DNA from: CAZWKX01 sp964633975
Lineage (GTDB): Bacteria; Actinomycetota; Acidimicrobiia; Spongiisociales; UBA11373
Direction: 5' to 3'
Length of the DNA stretch: 40,398 nucleotides
NCBI GenBank assembly: GCA_964633975.1
Contig: CAZWKX010000019.1
Coordinates: 1-40,398 of the forward strand
Positions 14,415 through 22,630 of this stretch are shown in pieces. Below the pieces are notes generated by a model. It was not told the DNA's origin. It saw nothing but the letters and a program-made list of their open reading frames with translations, and did no database searches. Made by a program: the position numbers and the translations under genes. Each line of letters begins with the position of its first letter. The first letter of the stretch is position 1.

Positions 14415-15604
14415 CCCAGGCGGCGCCGCCGGCGCCGTCGCCGCGACGGACGGCTGCGCTGCTCGCCCCGGCCACTTTTTTCGAAGGCTACGACCTTCTG
14501 CTGCTCGGGTTGGCGCTGCCACTGATCAGGGAGGAGTTCGGTCTCAGCCTGGCGGCCGCCGGCGTGGTTGGCTCCGTCGTCTTCTCGGGGCAGTTCGGCT
14601 CGCTGGTGCTGCTGCTGCTCGCCGATCGGATCGGCCGCAGGCCGGTGCTCACGCTCACGATCGCCGGCTACACCGTCGCTACTGCGCTCACCGCCATGTC
14701 CCACGGCGTGGTTGATTTTGTGGTCTACCAGTTCGTGGCCCGAATCTTCCTTGGAGCCGAAAAGCCGCTGGCGAACATCCTCATCGTCGAGTCGCAGCCG
14801 GGGCCGCGGCGCGGCCGCAGCCTGGGCCTGCTGTCCTCGATGACGGCTCTGGGTCAAGCGTCCGCCGGTCTCGGCTTCCTGCTTGCTGTGGGCACCGGGG
14901 CCTCGTGGCGCTGGCTGTACGCGGCGGGCCTCCTGCCGCTGGTGCTGGTGGCCCGAGCCCGGCGCGACCTGCCCGAGACGGTCAATCCGGTCCATCGCAC
15001 CGTTGTGCTGTGGGGCGGTCTGGCCGGGGTGCGACGCCGCTGGCTGGCCGGGGCGTCGGCGCTCAACTTCCTATTCGCCGTGTTTCCCACCGCGGTGATC
15101 TTCTGGGCATCGAGCCTGGTGCGCGATGAGTGGGGCTGGAATCTGAAGGCCATCAACCCGGTCTTTTTCGTGCTCTGGGCGGCCGGCCTCTCCGGTTTTT
15201 TCGTGGCCGGGCGGATGATGGATGAGCGAGGCCGGCGCCCCACCGCAATCGCCTTCTTCGCCCTGGCCGCAGTCGCCGGCGTTCTGACGTTCTCCATCGA
15301 ATCCGATTTCGTGCGAGGGGTGGGTCTGGCGTTGGTCATCTTCGGCCTCACCGGAGCCACCCCGTGCATGTCGGCTTTTGCCACCGAGCCCTTCCCGGCC
15401 CGGCTGCGCGGCCACGTGGGCGCGGTGGTGCGGGTTGCCGACATGGCCGGCAGCGCGGCGGCGCCGTCGCTGGTGGGGCTGCTCGCCGGGGCCGTCGGCG
15501 GCATCGGCCCCGGGCTCGCCATCGCCGGCCTCTCCTACGCGTTGGGCGCCCAGGTGGTCATGCTGCTGCTGCCCGAGACGAAGAGCGCCGAGACGCTCAA
15601 CTGA
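14411..15604 (+). CDS. MFS transporter
   Basis: 397 residues from GTG 14411, which overlaps the stop of the dehydrogenase gene by 4 nt. The protein has twelve predicted membrane spans. FFEGYDLLLLGLALPLI in the first helix resembles the F-x-G-Y/F-D start of the aromatic-acid/proton and sugar-type MFS branches. Loop 2-3 carries the MFS signature LADRIGRRPVL, and its counterpart after helix 8 is GRMMDERGRRPTA. A substrate class cannot be fixed; by context it should import, less likely export, the compound handled by the coupled dehydrogenase. It converges with the endonuclease V-like gene, only 7 bp separating the two stop codons. Confidence 0.85.
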   Translation: MTQAAPPAPSPRRTAALLAPATFFEGYDLLLLGLALPLIREEFGLSLAAAGVVGSVVFSGQFGSLVLLLLADRIGRRPVLTLTIAGYTVATALTAMSHGVVDFVVYQFVARIFLGAEKPLANILIVESQPGPRRGRSLGLLSSMTALGQASAGLGFLLAVGTGASWRWLYAAGLLPLVLVARARRDLPETVNPVHRTVVLWGGLAGVRRRWLAGASALNFLFAVFPTAVIFWASSLVRDEWGWNLKAINPVFFVLWAAGLSGFFVAGRMMDERGRRPTAIAFFALAAVAGVLTFSIESDFVRGVGLALVIFGLTGATPCMSAFATEPFPARLRGHVGAVVRVADMAGSAAAPSLVGLLAGAVGGIGPGLAIAGLSYALGAQVVMLLLPETKSAETLN

Positions 15605-15611
15605 AACGAGG

Positions 15612-16277
15612 TCAAAGCCCGGATCGGGCCCGACGTGCGGCGCAGCGGGCGGCCCGGATCGGCTCGGGGGTACGGGACCGGCCACCGGCGGCGAGCACGA
15701 TGTCAACGGCGAGGCCCGGGTCGGTCCGCCATGCTGCGCTCACCGCCAGAGGGCGGGTGCCGCGGCGCGTGCGGACCCAGTACCCGACCAGGTCGCCGTC
15801 GAGCAGCAGCGGCGACGTGGCCCCCTGCTCTTCGCCGGGCCATTCGCCGGTGGCGAGCAGGGGTCGGTGTGTGACGCCCGCGGTAGCGACTTCGAGTGCT
15901 GCGCCGAGATGGAGGGCGAGACCGGCGCGGCGGGGGTGGTCTCGGCCGGTGGCGTTCACCAGCAAGACCCCGGGCAGTTGGTGGAGACCTCTGACCGCCG
16001 CCTCCAGCAGCGGGCCTTCCCGCATGGCCAGAAGCCCCGCCTCGTAGGGTCCGGCCGACAAGCCCTCCGCGACGAAGACGGCGATCGTCTCGGCGTGGGC
16101 GACGATGGCGGCCCCGGCCCAGCCCCGGTCCCCGGCGGAGCCGGGGCCCTGCCCGCCTCTTTCGAAACACACGAAACATCCGGCGACGACGTCGGATTTC
16201 GCCACCCGGGGCGGGGGAGAAGCGGCGGCGAGCCGCTTCTGCAGCGTGATGAGATCGGCGACGTCGCCGGGCCACAT
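15612..16277 (-). CDS. Endonuclease V homologue lacking two catalytic aspartates
   Basis: 221 residues from ATG 16277. The family framework is clear: LQKRLAAASPPPR at the N-terminus, the GLLAMREGP block with Glu87, HPRRAGLALHLG, and a THRPLLATGEWP segment. Endonuclease V cuts DNA or RNA next to deaminated bases using Asp, Glu and Asp (43, 89 and 110 in the Thermotoga enzyme). Here the first Asp position, in VAG-V-D of active enzymes, reads AGCFVCF with Phe35, and the third reads LVNATGRDHPR with Asn108; only Glu87 remains. The protein is therefore unlikely to have the standard activity and may have become a binding protein. It is third in an operon after the MBOAT and SGNH genes, 16 bp downstream of the latter. 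The reading frame is intact with normal codon use. Confidence 0.75.
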   Translation of the reverse strand: MWPGDVADLITLQKRLAAASPPPRVAKSDVVAGCFVCFERGGQGPGSAGDRGWAGAAIVAHAETIAVFVAEGLSAGPYEAGLLAMREGPLLEAAVRGLHQLPGVLLVNATGRDHPRRAGLALHLGAALEVATAGVTHRPLLATGEWPGEEQGATSPLLLDGDLVGYWVRTRRGTRPLAVSAAWRTDPGLAVDIVLAAGGRSRTPEPIRAARCAARRARSGL

Positions 16278-16293
16278 GCCCAAAGCATGGTCC

Positions 16294-17340
16294 CTAGAGC
16301 TGATCGGTGAAGCCCCAATCCTCGGCGATGATCTGCAGCACGTAATCGGTGAGCCGATAGGCGCCGGCCCAGTCGTAGTGGTTGCCGTCGGCGGCACGCA
16401 TGTTGACCAGGTTGCCGGACTCGTCCTGCAGGTAACGCGTGTACTCGCCGTTCTCGTCGGCGAACAGGTAGAACACGTCGACGTAGACGACCTCGGGCCG
16501 CCTGGCCGCCTCCTCCGCGTAGACCTCGTTGAAGCCGAGGACCCGCTGCGTGAAGTCGTTGCTGCTCATGATGGGCATGCCCATCCAGTAGATCCGAGTG
16601 ACGCCGCCGTCGATGAGCGTGTCCATGGCTTCGCCGACCAGGGCTCCGTACGCCTCGAGCCAGGGTTCGGTGTCCGGCTCCAGGTATTCGCCGTTCCACA
16701 CCATGGGCTGGCCGTCGTTGCCGCCGTAGAAGACGACGGCGGCGTCCGGGCCGACCTCGGGAACCCGTTCTCGCCAGAACTCGGGGGTGTTGAACACGTC
16801 GGGCCGAGTCAGGGCCCGGAAGAAGTCCCAGTCGGTCTGATCTTCCGAGACCACTTCCACGACGTCGATGTAGGTGGTGTCGTTGATGAAGGCATCACCG
16901 ACCATCTCCACGAATGAGTCGCCGGTCACGTAGAGGACGAGCGGGTCGGCTGCGGTCGGCTGCCGCAGGCCGGCAGGGGAGGTCGTGGTGGTTGCCTCAC
17001 CGGGCACCGTCGTCGTGGTTGCCTCACCGGGCACCGTCGTCGTGGTGACGGGCACCGTCCCGCCCGTGGTGGCGCCGGTCTCTCGACCCAGTGCCATGTC
17101 GACCAGCTCCCGGGGCCGGTCGAGCTGGAGGAAGTCGCTGATATCGACGATGGGCTTCATGATCCCCACCGTCAGGCCGCGGATCGGCGAGTCGTATGGT
17201 TGGCGCTCGGCCGTTCTTAGGAGTGACGCCGCGTTCAGGAACGTGCCCAGGCCGAGGGCCACCAGGCCGGTGATCAGCACATAGCCGGCCGGGGCCGCAC
17301 GGCGGCCTCCGATGAGCGTTTCTCTTCGCTGGCGTGCCAT
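16294..17340 (-). CDS. SGNH/GDSL-type hydrolase (DUF459-like), membrane-anchored
   Basis: 348 residues. ATG 17340 overlaps the stop of the MBOAT gene (TGATG). A signal-anchor helix is at about residues 17-35 (YVLITGLVALGLGTFLNAA). A Thr/Pro-rich linker with a repeated VPGEATTTT unit spans about 92-125. The catalytic domain shows SGNH block I TGDSFVEMVG with Ser142, block III YGGND, and block V DGNH with Asp318 and His321. The domain therefore lies outside the membrane. With an MBOAT protein immediately upstream, this is the extracellular partner of an AlgI/PatA-PatB-like pair that transfers acyl groups through the membrane to an envelope polysaccharide or peptidoglycan. The acyl acceptor is unknown. 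Confidence 0.85.
   Translation of the reverse strand: MARQRRETLIGGRRAAPAGYVLITGLVALGLGTFLNAASLLRTAERQPYDSPIRGLTVGIMKPIVDISDFLQLDRPRELVDMALGRETGATTGGTVPVTTTTVPGEATTTTVPGEATTTTSPAGLRQPTAADPLVLYVTGDSFVEMVGDAFINDTTYIDVVEVVSEDQTDWDFFRALTRPDVFNTPEFWRERVPEVGPDAAVVFYGGNDGQPMVWNGEYLEPDTEPWLEAYGALVGEAMDTLIDGGVTRIYWMGMPIMSSNDFTQRVLGFNEVYAEEAARRPEVVYVDVFYLFADENGEYTRYLQDESGNLVNMRAADGNHYDWAGAYRLTDYVLQIIAEDWGFTDQL
16988..17064. repeat. 27-bp tandem repeat coding the Thr/Pro linker
   Basis: Two full copies of a 27-bp unit (starts at 16988 and 17015) and a partial third from 17042. Each unit codes for the nine-residue VPGEATTTT type linker of the SGNH protein; the copy number may vary among strains. Confidence 0.8.
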
Positions 17341-18767
17341 CAGAACTGGAAGTAGATGAAGGCGGCGACGCCCTCGGGTCCGAGGGCGTCGATGATCATG
17401 AGGGTGAAGGCGAGGGTGACACCCTGGAGCACCGGACCCACTCGAGAGAACAGGGCGAGGGCGTGTTCGACGGAGGGCCGGGGCACGTACTGGGCGCCGA
17501 GCCCGACGGCTATGGCGATCAGGACGGCCGGAGTGAGGATCGGCGCCGAGAGCTGGAACGTGGTGAAGATGCGGCCGATCATGGTGAAGGCGGTGGAGAG
17601 CGAATCGGCGCGGAAGAACACCCAGGCCAGGCACACCAGGTGGAAGGTGCCCAGGCGCTGGAAGGCGTGTAGCAGGGGGCTGGGCCGAAGAGGCGCGATG
17701 CCTTGGGCGCGGCGCCAGTCGGTGACGGCGCGCTCCAGCGCCAGCCAGAGGCCGTGCAGGCCGCCCCAGACGACGAACTTCCAGGCGGCGCCGTGCCAGA
17801 GGCCGCCCAGCAGCATGGTGAGCATGAGGTTTCGGTAGGTGAGCAGGCGGCCGCGCCGGTTGCCGCCGAGCCCTATGTACAGGTAGTCGCGCAGCCAGCG
17901 GGACAGCGTCATGTGCCAGCGGCCCCAGAAGTCACGGATGCTGGTGGCGGTGTAGGGAGCGTTGAAGTTCTCGGGGAAGTGGAACCCCAGGATCAGGGCT
18001 ATGCCGATGGCGATGTCGGAGTAGGCGCTGAAGTCGGCGTAGATCTGCACGGCGAACCCGTAGACGGCGAAGAGGATCTCGAGGCCGCTGTGCAAGCCGG
18101 GGCTGGCGAAGACCGGATCGACAAGTGTCGAGGCGAGGAAGTCGGCGATGACGATCTTCTTGGCCAGGCCGATGAAGATCAGATAGAAGGCTCGGCTCGA
18201 GTCGAGGTGGCGGGGGTCGCGCGGCGGGTGCAGCTGGGGAAGGAACTCGGTGCCGCGCACGATGGGGCCGGCCACGAGCTGGGGGAAGAAGGCCAGGTAG
18301 ACGGCGACGTCGAGCCAGGTGCCCGGCGCCAGTTTGTTCCGGTACACGTCGATGACGTACGACATCGCCTGGAAGGTGAAGAACGAGATCCCCACCGGGA
18401 GGATGATCTCGAGCAGCGGCAGGTTGGCATGAAGGCCCAGTGAGTTGAGGGTGTTGGCCACCGAGGTGACCAGGAAGCCGTAGTACTTGAAGAAGCCGAG
18501 CACACCGAGGCTGACCACGAGGGCGGCGGTCAGGACGAGCCGGCGGCCGCCCTGGGTTCTGGCTGCGGCGATGCGGGTGGCGGCGAACTGGTTGACGATG
18601 GTCACACCGGCGAGGAGGAAGGTGAAACGCCAGTCCCAGAAGCCGTAGAAGAAGTACGAGGCGGCGAGGATGAACCAGCGCCAGCGAATGGGATGCTGCA
18701 TCAACAGCCAGTTCCCCAGGAACACGACAACCATGAACACGGCGAACTGGACTGTCGGAAACAGCAT
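17340..18767 (-). CDS. MBOAT family O-acyltransferase, AlgI-like
   Basis: 475 residues, with ten or more predicted membrane spans. The MBOAT signatures are plain: ASYFFYGFWDWRF near the start, LPVGISFFTFQAMSYVIDVY, FPQLVAGPIVR, FWGRWHMTLSRWLRDYLYI, and the catalytic histidine at residue 325 in GGLWHGAAW. Such proteins move an acyl group, usually acetyl, from a cytosolic donor across the membrane; AlgI in alginate and PatA in peptidoglycan are characterised relatives. It is the first gene of an operon with the SGNH hydrolase and the endonuclease V-like protein. A TATGGT box about 45 bases upstream may be the -10. Confidence 0.92.
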   Translation of the reverse strand: MLFPTVQFAVFMVVVFLGNWLLMQHPIRWRWFILAASYFFYGFWDWRFTFLLAGVTIVNQFAATRIAAARTQGGRRLVLTAALVVSLGVLGFFKYYGFLVTSVANTLNSLGLHANLPLLEIILPVGISFFTFQAMSYVIDVYRNKLAPGTWLDVAVYLAFFPQLVAGPIVRGTEFLPQLHPPRDPRHLDSSRAFYLIFIGLAKKIVIADFLASTLVDPVFASPGLHSGLEILFAVYGFAVQIYADFSAYSDIAIGIALILGFHFPENFNAPYTATSIRDFWGRWHMTLSRWLRDYLYIGLGGNRRGRLLTYRNLMLTMLLGGLWHGAAWKFVVWGGLHGLWLALERAVTDWRRAQGIAPLRPSPLLHAFQRLGTFHLVCLAWVFFRADSLSTAFTMIGRIFTTFQLSAPILTPAVLIAIAVGLGAQYVPRPSVEHALALFSRVGPVLQGVTLAFTLMIIDALGPEGVAAFIYFQF

Positions 18768-18892
18768 GGCGCGGGCTCTTCTCGAGTCTGGCGGCGGAAA
18801 CCATACCGCGGGCGGCGAAGTGGCCGAGCGTTGCCGGGCTCGTGCCTTCTCTCAGATCTGCCATCATGCGTTGCCGCACCAAAGGAGCACCG

Positions 18893-19108
18893 TTGAAGAG
18901 CCTGCCGAAGCTGGTGATCACCTGCGTGATCGTGGTTCTCCTGCTGCGCAAGTTCGGGCCTCAGCTGAGGGAGCAGCGAATGCAGCGCATGGCCGAGATG
19001 TGTGATCGGCTACCGGAGAACTTTCCCCCGATACGCGCCATACGCGACCTGGCCGAGATACGCAGGACCAACGAACGTATCGTCGAATTGCTCGAGCAGA
19101 GGAGCTAG
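18893..19108 (+). CDS. Small single-pass membrane protein, 71 aa
   Basis: Not recognised. TTG 18893 is chosen because AGGAG lies 5 nt upstream. The protein has one N-terminal helix, LPKLVITCVIVVLLLRKFG, followed by a charged, Arg/Glu-rich cytosolic part with helical heptad character (IRDLAEIRRTNERIVELLEQ). An in-frame ATG at 18866 would add nine basic residues. It is divergent from the MBOAT operon and its stop is part of a hairpin shared with the convergent lipoprotein gene. The role is unknown; the shape resembles small scaffold proteins. Confidence 0.6.
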   Translation: MKSLPKLVITCVIVVLLLRKFGPQLREQRMQRMAEMCDRLPENFPPIRAIRDLAEIRRTNERIVELLEQRS

Positions 19109-19118
19109 GCGGCTCCTC
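19099..19118. terminator. Hairpin at the convergent junction
   Basis: GAGGAGC (19099-19105) and GCTCCTC (19112-19118) pair perfectly around a 6-nt loop that contains the stop codon of the 71-aa gene. There is no T run, so termination is only a suggestion; the placement between two converging genes supports it. Confidence 0.35.
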
Positions 19119-19126
19119 GTGCCGAT

Positions 19127-20458
19127 CTAGCCGGGCGTCCAGTACCAGATGGCGCCGTCGCTGCCGTCCTGACCCACGGCGACGAGCCCGGAGCCGTTGC
19201 GGGCCACTCCATACATCAACTGGTTGCCGCCTCCGGCGAAGGGACCCTCGTCTGCAGGCAGGCGAGCCCAGGTGGCCCCGTCGGTCGATACCCAAACCGC
19301 GGCGTCGTGATCCCCGTCCAGCTGCGAATCGCCCACGGCGACGAGCCCGGGACCGCCCGCGGTCACCGCGTACATTGCCTGGGCTCCTTCTCCGCCGAAG
19401 GCTGCATCGTCGCGGCCGACCCGAGTCCAGGCGAGGCCGTCGGGTGAGCTCCAAACCGCGGCATCGGACTGCTCGACAGGGCCGTCCCAGCCCACGGCGA
19501 CGAGCCCAGGGCCGCCCGCGACCACCGCATACATGCCCTGGTCGCCGTCCCCGCCGAGGCTGCCTTCGTCGTGCTCGACTCGGGACCAGGAAACGCCGTC
19601 GGGAGAAACCCACACGGCCGCGTCGAGATCACCGCCTGATGCGTCCCAGCCCACGGCGACGAAGCCGGGCCCGCCGGCGGTAACCCCGTACATCCCCTGG
19701 TCGCCTTGCCTGCCGAAGACGCCGTCAGAGTTGGCGATCCGGCTCCAGACCCAGCCGCTCTCGGAAGTCCACACCGCGGCGTTGGCGGAACCGGAGGGGC
19801 CGTCCCAGCCGACGGCGACAAAACGCCGGTCCGCGCTTGCCACCGAGCGCATCACCTGATCATGTGAGCCTCCGAAGGTGGGAACGTCGTGAGGCAGGCG
19901 ATTCCAGCCGACGCCGTCGAGCGACAGCCAGGCGGCGGCGTCGGCATCTCCAAAGGATCCTTCCCAGCCGACGGCAGCCACGTTGGAGCCGTTCGAGGCC
20001 ACGGACCACATGACCTGGACCTCGTTGCCGGTGAGGGCGTTCTCGTCGGGGGGCGTGCGGTACCAGGTGCTACCGTCGGCCGAGTTCCACGCCGCCGCAC
20101 TCCACTCGCCGGCTGCTCCGGCCTCGCCGACCGCGACCAGGCTGGGGCCGCCACTGGCAACGGCTCGCAGCACGACATATGGGTCAGTGCCAAAGAGCTC
20201 GTCGCTGTCGTCAACCCGTTGCCAAGATCCGGCGAGGAGAGCGGCGGGAATTGTTGTTGTCGTGCTCGTGGTGCTCGACGGCGCTGTGGTGGTGGCGGCG
20301 ATCGTCGTCGTAATCGTTTCGGCCATCGATGTTGTGGCAGCCGAGTCGCCGCTACAGCCGGCCGTGATCAGCGTCAGTGTCAAAGTGATCAAGACCACTG
20401 CGGAGCTTGGGTTCACCTTGTTCCAGGCAACCCGGCCGTGGCGCCGTCCTTCACCCAT
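19127..20458 (-). CDS. Secreted lipoprotein with seven propeller-type repeats
   Basis: 443 residues from ATG 20458, with AAGGTAGG upstream. A lipoprotein signal ends in TLTLITAGC (Cys35), then comes a Thr/Ser-rich spacer. The remainder is seven repeats of about 52 residues with the pattern MY-x-V-x-AGGPG-LVAVG-D-G, DAAVW-S-DG-x-W-x-R. Seven VAVG-like strands suggest a seven-bladed beta-propeller. The DG-x-W motif recalls Asp-box/BNR and sialidase-type folds, but no catalytic residue set is visible, so a binding or structural surface role is more likely than enzymatic activity. It is next to a paralogue on the same strand, 111 bp away. Confidence 0.8.
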   Translation of the reverse strand: MGEGRRHGRVAWNKVNPSSAVVLITLTLTLITAGCSGDSAATTSMAETITTTIAATTTAPSSTTSTTTTIPAALLAGSWQRVDDSDELFGTDPYVVLRAVASGGPSLVAVGEAGAAGEWSAAAWNSADGSTWYRTPPDENALTGNEVQVMWSVASNGSNVAAVGWEGSFGDADAAAWLSLDGVGWNRLPHDVPTFGGSHDQVMRSVASADRRFVAVGWDGPSGSANAAVWTSESGWVWSRIANSDGVFGRQGDQGMYGVTAGGPGFVAVGWDASGGDLDAAVWVSPDGVSWSRVEHDEGSLGGDGDQGMYAVVAGGPGLVAVGWDGPVEQSDAAVWSSPDGLAWTRVGRDDAAFGGEGAQAMYAVTAGGPGLVAVGDSQLDGDHDAAVWVSTDGATWARLPADEGPFAGGGNQLMYGVARNGSGLVAVGQDGSDGAIWYWTPG

Positions 20459-20569
20459 GGGTCCTACCTTCTCTGCCGTTCACCTTGGCCCGGGCGCAGC
20501 CGCAATGGCAAGGGATGCTAGGTGACCCGACGCGGCTGAGGCGAACATCGGCATGTGGAATGGCGACGG

Positions 20570-21934
20570 CTATGGCGTGGTCGGCGAGGTTGCGGAAGGC
20601 CCGTACCAAATGGGCGGGCCGTCCGAAAATGCTTGGCTATACCAGTGACCTACCGCGACAAAACCCGGGCCCCCGGCGGTGACGGCGACCATTGCCGCGT
20701 ATGTGTCGCCCAGGGTGCCGGCCCAGGCAACCCCGTCGGTGGTTTCCCACACGATGGAGACCCCGTCGGTGGTTTCCCATACGATGGAGTCTTCACGCAA
20801 GGCGGCGCAGTAGTCGCATAGGCCGTAGCCGACGGCCACAAGACCTTGTTCGCTTGCTGCCACTCCGTACATTCCGTACATTCCGTACATTCGCGCGGGG
20901 TAGTAGTCGAGTTTGTCGTCGGGCACACGACTCCACTCGAGGCCGTCGGGTGAAGTCCACACTGCGGGACCTTGACCTGGGGGTTGCTCGTCTCGGCCGA
21001 CGGCGACAAACCCAGAGTTGCCGACGACCACTGCGTTCATTTCCGCAGGGGTCACTCCGTCGCCGAAGACGGTGCCGGTGCCCACGATCCGGCTCCAGGT
21101 GAAGCCATCGGAGGAGACCCAGACGGCGGCGCCGGGTTCATCTCCCATTGAGGCCCGGCCCACGGCGACGTGAAGCCCATTCCCGAAAGTCACCGCGTTC
21201 ATGACCTGATCGCCGTCGCCGCCGAAGGCGTCTTCGTTGTTGGCAACTCGGCTCCAGCTGAAGCTGTCCACAGAGGTCCAGACAGCGGCATCCTCGTCGC
21301 CTTCTGCGGAGTCGAAGCCCACCGCGACAAACCCTAGGTCTCCGACGGTCACCGAGGTCATGGCCTGTTCGCCCTCTTCGCCGAAGACCTGCACACCACC
21401 CGGTGCTGGAGACCATTGTCTGCCGTCGGGAGAGGTCCATACCGCGGCGTCATCCTCATTGGTGCCGACCGCCACGAGTCCCCCGCGCCACGAGACCACC
21501 GAGTACATGGCTTGGTCACCCAGTCCGCCGGGGATGATTTGATTTCTTGCCACTGGGGTCCAGTTGACGCCGTCGTTGGAGAGCCAGACTGAGGGATCGA
21601 TATCGTCGCCGCATGTGTGGCCGACGGCGACCAGGCGTGATTCGGTGGCGGTCACCGCCTGCAGGTGGTCATCCGAGGGGGAGCCGTTGGCCCGCTGCCA
21701 GCTCTCCAGTGGCAGGCTGGTCGTCGAGCCGGTCGTCGAAGATGTAGACGTGCTGGCGGCCGTCTCGCCCTCGGAGCGGAGCACGGCGAAGACGGCAAGC
21801 ACGGCAATAACGGCGGCGATGGCGGCACCGGCGGCGATCGTGGTCGATCGTCGCGGCCAATTCGGAGGGAGCACATGTCCCGAGAGCGGTCGTACCAGGA
21901 TCTCGCCTGAGTCGCCGTTGTCGTTCCTTTTCAT
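20570..21934 (-). CDS. Membrane-anchored paralogue with seven propeller-type repeats
   Basis: 454 residues. Instead of a lipobox this protein has a basic N-terminus (PPNWPRRS) and a membrane helix TTIAAGAAIAAVIAVLAVFA (about residues 31-50), then a Ser/Thr spacer. The ectodomain again carries seven VAVG repeats with DAAVW-S-DG-x-W-SRV between them, so it is homologous to the neighbouring lipoprotein. Repeat six is expanded by two internal duplications, giving MYGMYGMYG and a doubled SIVWETTDGV. A C-x2-C pair (LCDYCAALR) is unique to it. The gene has a TATGAT box in the upstream region and a weak ribosome site. The ligand is unknown. Confidence 0.75.
   Translation of the reverse strand: MKRNDNGDSGEILVRPLSGHVLPPNWPRRSTTIAAGAAIAAVIAVLAVFAVLRSEGETAASTSTSSTTGSTTSLPLESWQRANGSPSDDHLQAVTATESRLVAVGHTCGDDIDPSVWLSNDGVNWTPVARNQIIPGGLGDQAMYSVVSWRGGLVAVGTNEDDAAVWTSPDGRQWSPAPGGVQVFGEEGEQAMTSVTVGDLGFVAVGFDSAEGDEDAAVWTSVDSFSWSRVANNEDAFGGDGDQVMNAVTFGNGLHVAVGRASMGDEPGAAVWVSSDGFTWSRIVGTGTVFGDGVTPAEMNAVVVGNSGFVAVGRDEQPPGQGPAVWTSPDGLEWSRVPDDKLDYYPARMYGMYGMYGVAASEQGLVAVGYGLCDYCAALREDSIVWETTDGVSIVWETTDGVAWAGTLGDTYAAMVAVTAGGPGFVAVGHWYSQAFSDGPPIWYGPSATSPTTP
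20731..20790. repeat. 30-bp tandem duplication inside the propeller gene
   Basis: Two adjacent copies, 20731-20760 and 20761-20790, differ at two positions. Being a multiple of three, the duplication keeps the frame and adds ten residues to one propeller blade. Confidence 0.9.
20865..20891. repeat. Three perfect copies of a 9-bp unit
   Basis: CCGTACATT is repeated three times without mismatch and encodes the MYG-MYG-MYG stretch. Such perfect short repeats are prone to slippage, so copy number may vary. Confidence 0.9.
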
Positions 21935-22039
21935 GGGCGCTGCCGCCTTCCCGGGCGGGTGCCCGACAGGCTCGCTTGTCGATCATAGGTAGCCGTCTGC
22001 TCGGAACCCGTCGGCGGCCTACTCGGGAACCGGCCGGTC

Positions 22040-22624
22040 TCAGCCCTCGGCCAGGATGCCCTGAAGGAGGATGGAGATCACGGTGTTGTAAACCGCGGCC
22101 GGTGTGATGCCCTCCTCCCGCAGGGCCGGGCTTTCGAGGAAGCCGGTGAGCACATCCCAAAACAGGACCTCCACCACCCGCCTGTCGAGGCCGGGCCGGA
22201 TGCGTCCCTGTCTCTCGGCCGCCGAATAGAGGTGATCGAAGAGGCGGCGTATCACCTCATGCTCCCGGCGACGCACGTCGGCGTACACCGCGGGTTGGGC
22301 CGTTTCCAGGTCGCCCATGGCCCTAGCGATGCCGTCGGGGAGCGACGTTACCACCTCGCCGACACGCTTGAGGAAGGCCTGGATGTCGGGCTGCTTCTGG
22401 CCCTCGAGTTCGTCGGCAACGCCCTCGAGACCCTCGGCGAGCAGTGAGAAGGCCGAGCCGACCAGCTCTTCCCTGTTGGCGAAGTGGCGGTAGACGGTGA
22501 CCCGGGTGAGCCCAGCGCGCCGGGCGGCCTCGTCGATGCTCGTCTTGCTCGTACCCTGCGCGAAGAACAGCTCACGAGCCGCTTGAAGTATGCGCCCTCG
22601 GGTGGTCTCGTTCTGGCTAGTCAC
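22040..22624 (-). CDS. TetR-family transcriptional regulator
   Basis: 194 residues. The N-terminal helix-turn-helix is typical: RILQAARELFFAQGTSKTSI, DEAARRAGLTRVTVYRHFAN, REELVGSAF. The C-terminal ligand domain is all helical. I start it at GTG 22624 because a -35/-10 promoter pair ends 6 nt before it, which makes the transcript leaderless; a start at ATG 22642 would lie inside the promoter. It is divergent from the MMPL/RND transporter at 22672 and, as in many TetR-transporter pairs, probably represses both itself and the transporter. The inducing ligand is unknown. Confidence 0.92.
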   Translation of the reverse strand: MTSQNETTRGRILQAARELFFAQGTSKTSIDEAARRAGLTRVTVYRHFANREELVGSAFSLLAEGLEGVADELEGQKQPDIQAFLKRVGEVVTSLPDGIARAMGDLETAQPAVYADVRRREHEVIRRLFDHLYSAAERQGRIRPGLDRRVVEVLFWDVLTGFLESPALREEGITPAAVYNTVISILLQGILAEG

Positions 22625-22630
22625 GATACG

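Noticed and set aside
15612..16397. Longer start (16397) for the endonuclease V-like gene
   Set aside because: The extra residues would overlap the SGNH gene's 3' end by over 100 bp and are Ser/Thr/Pro-rich shadow sequence; ATG 16277 gives the family's normal N-terminus.
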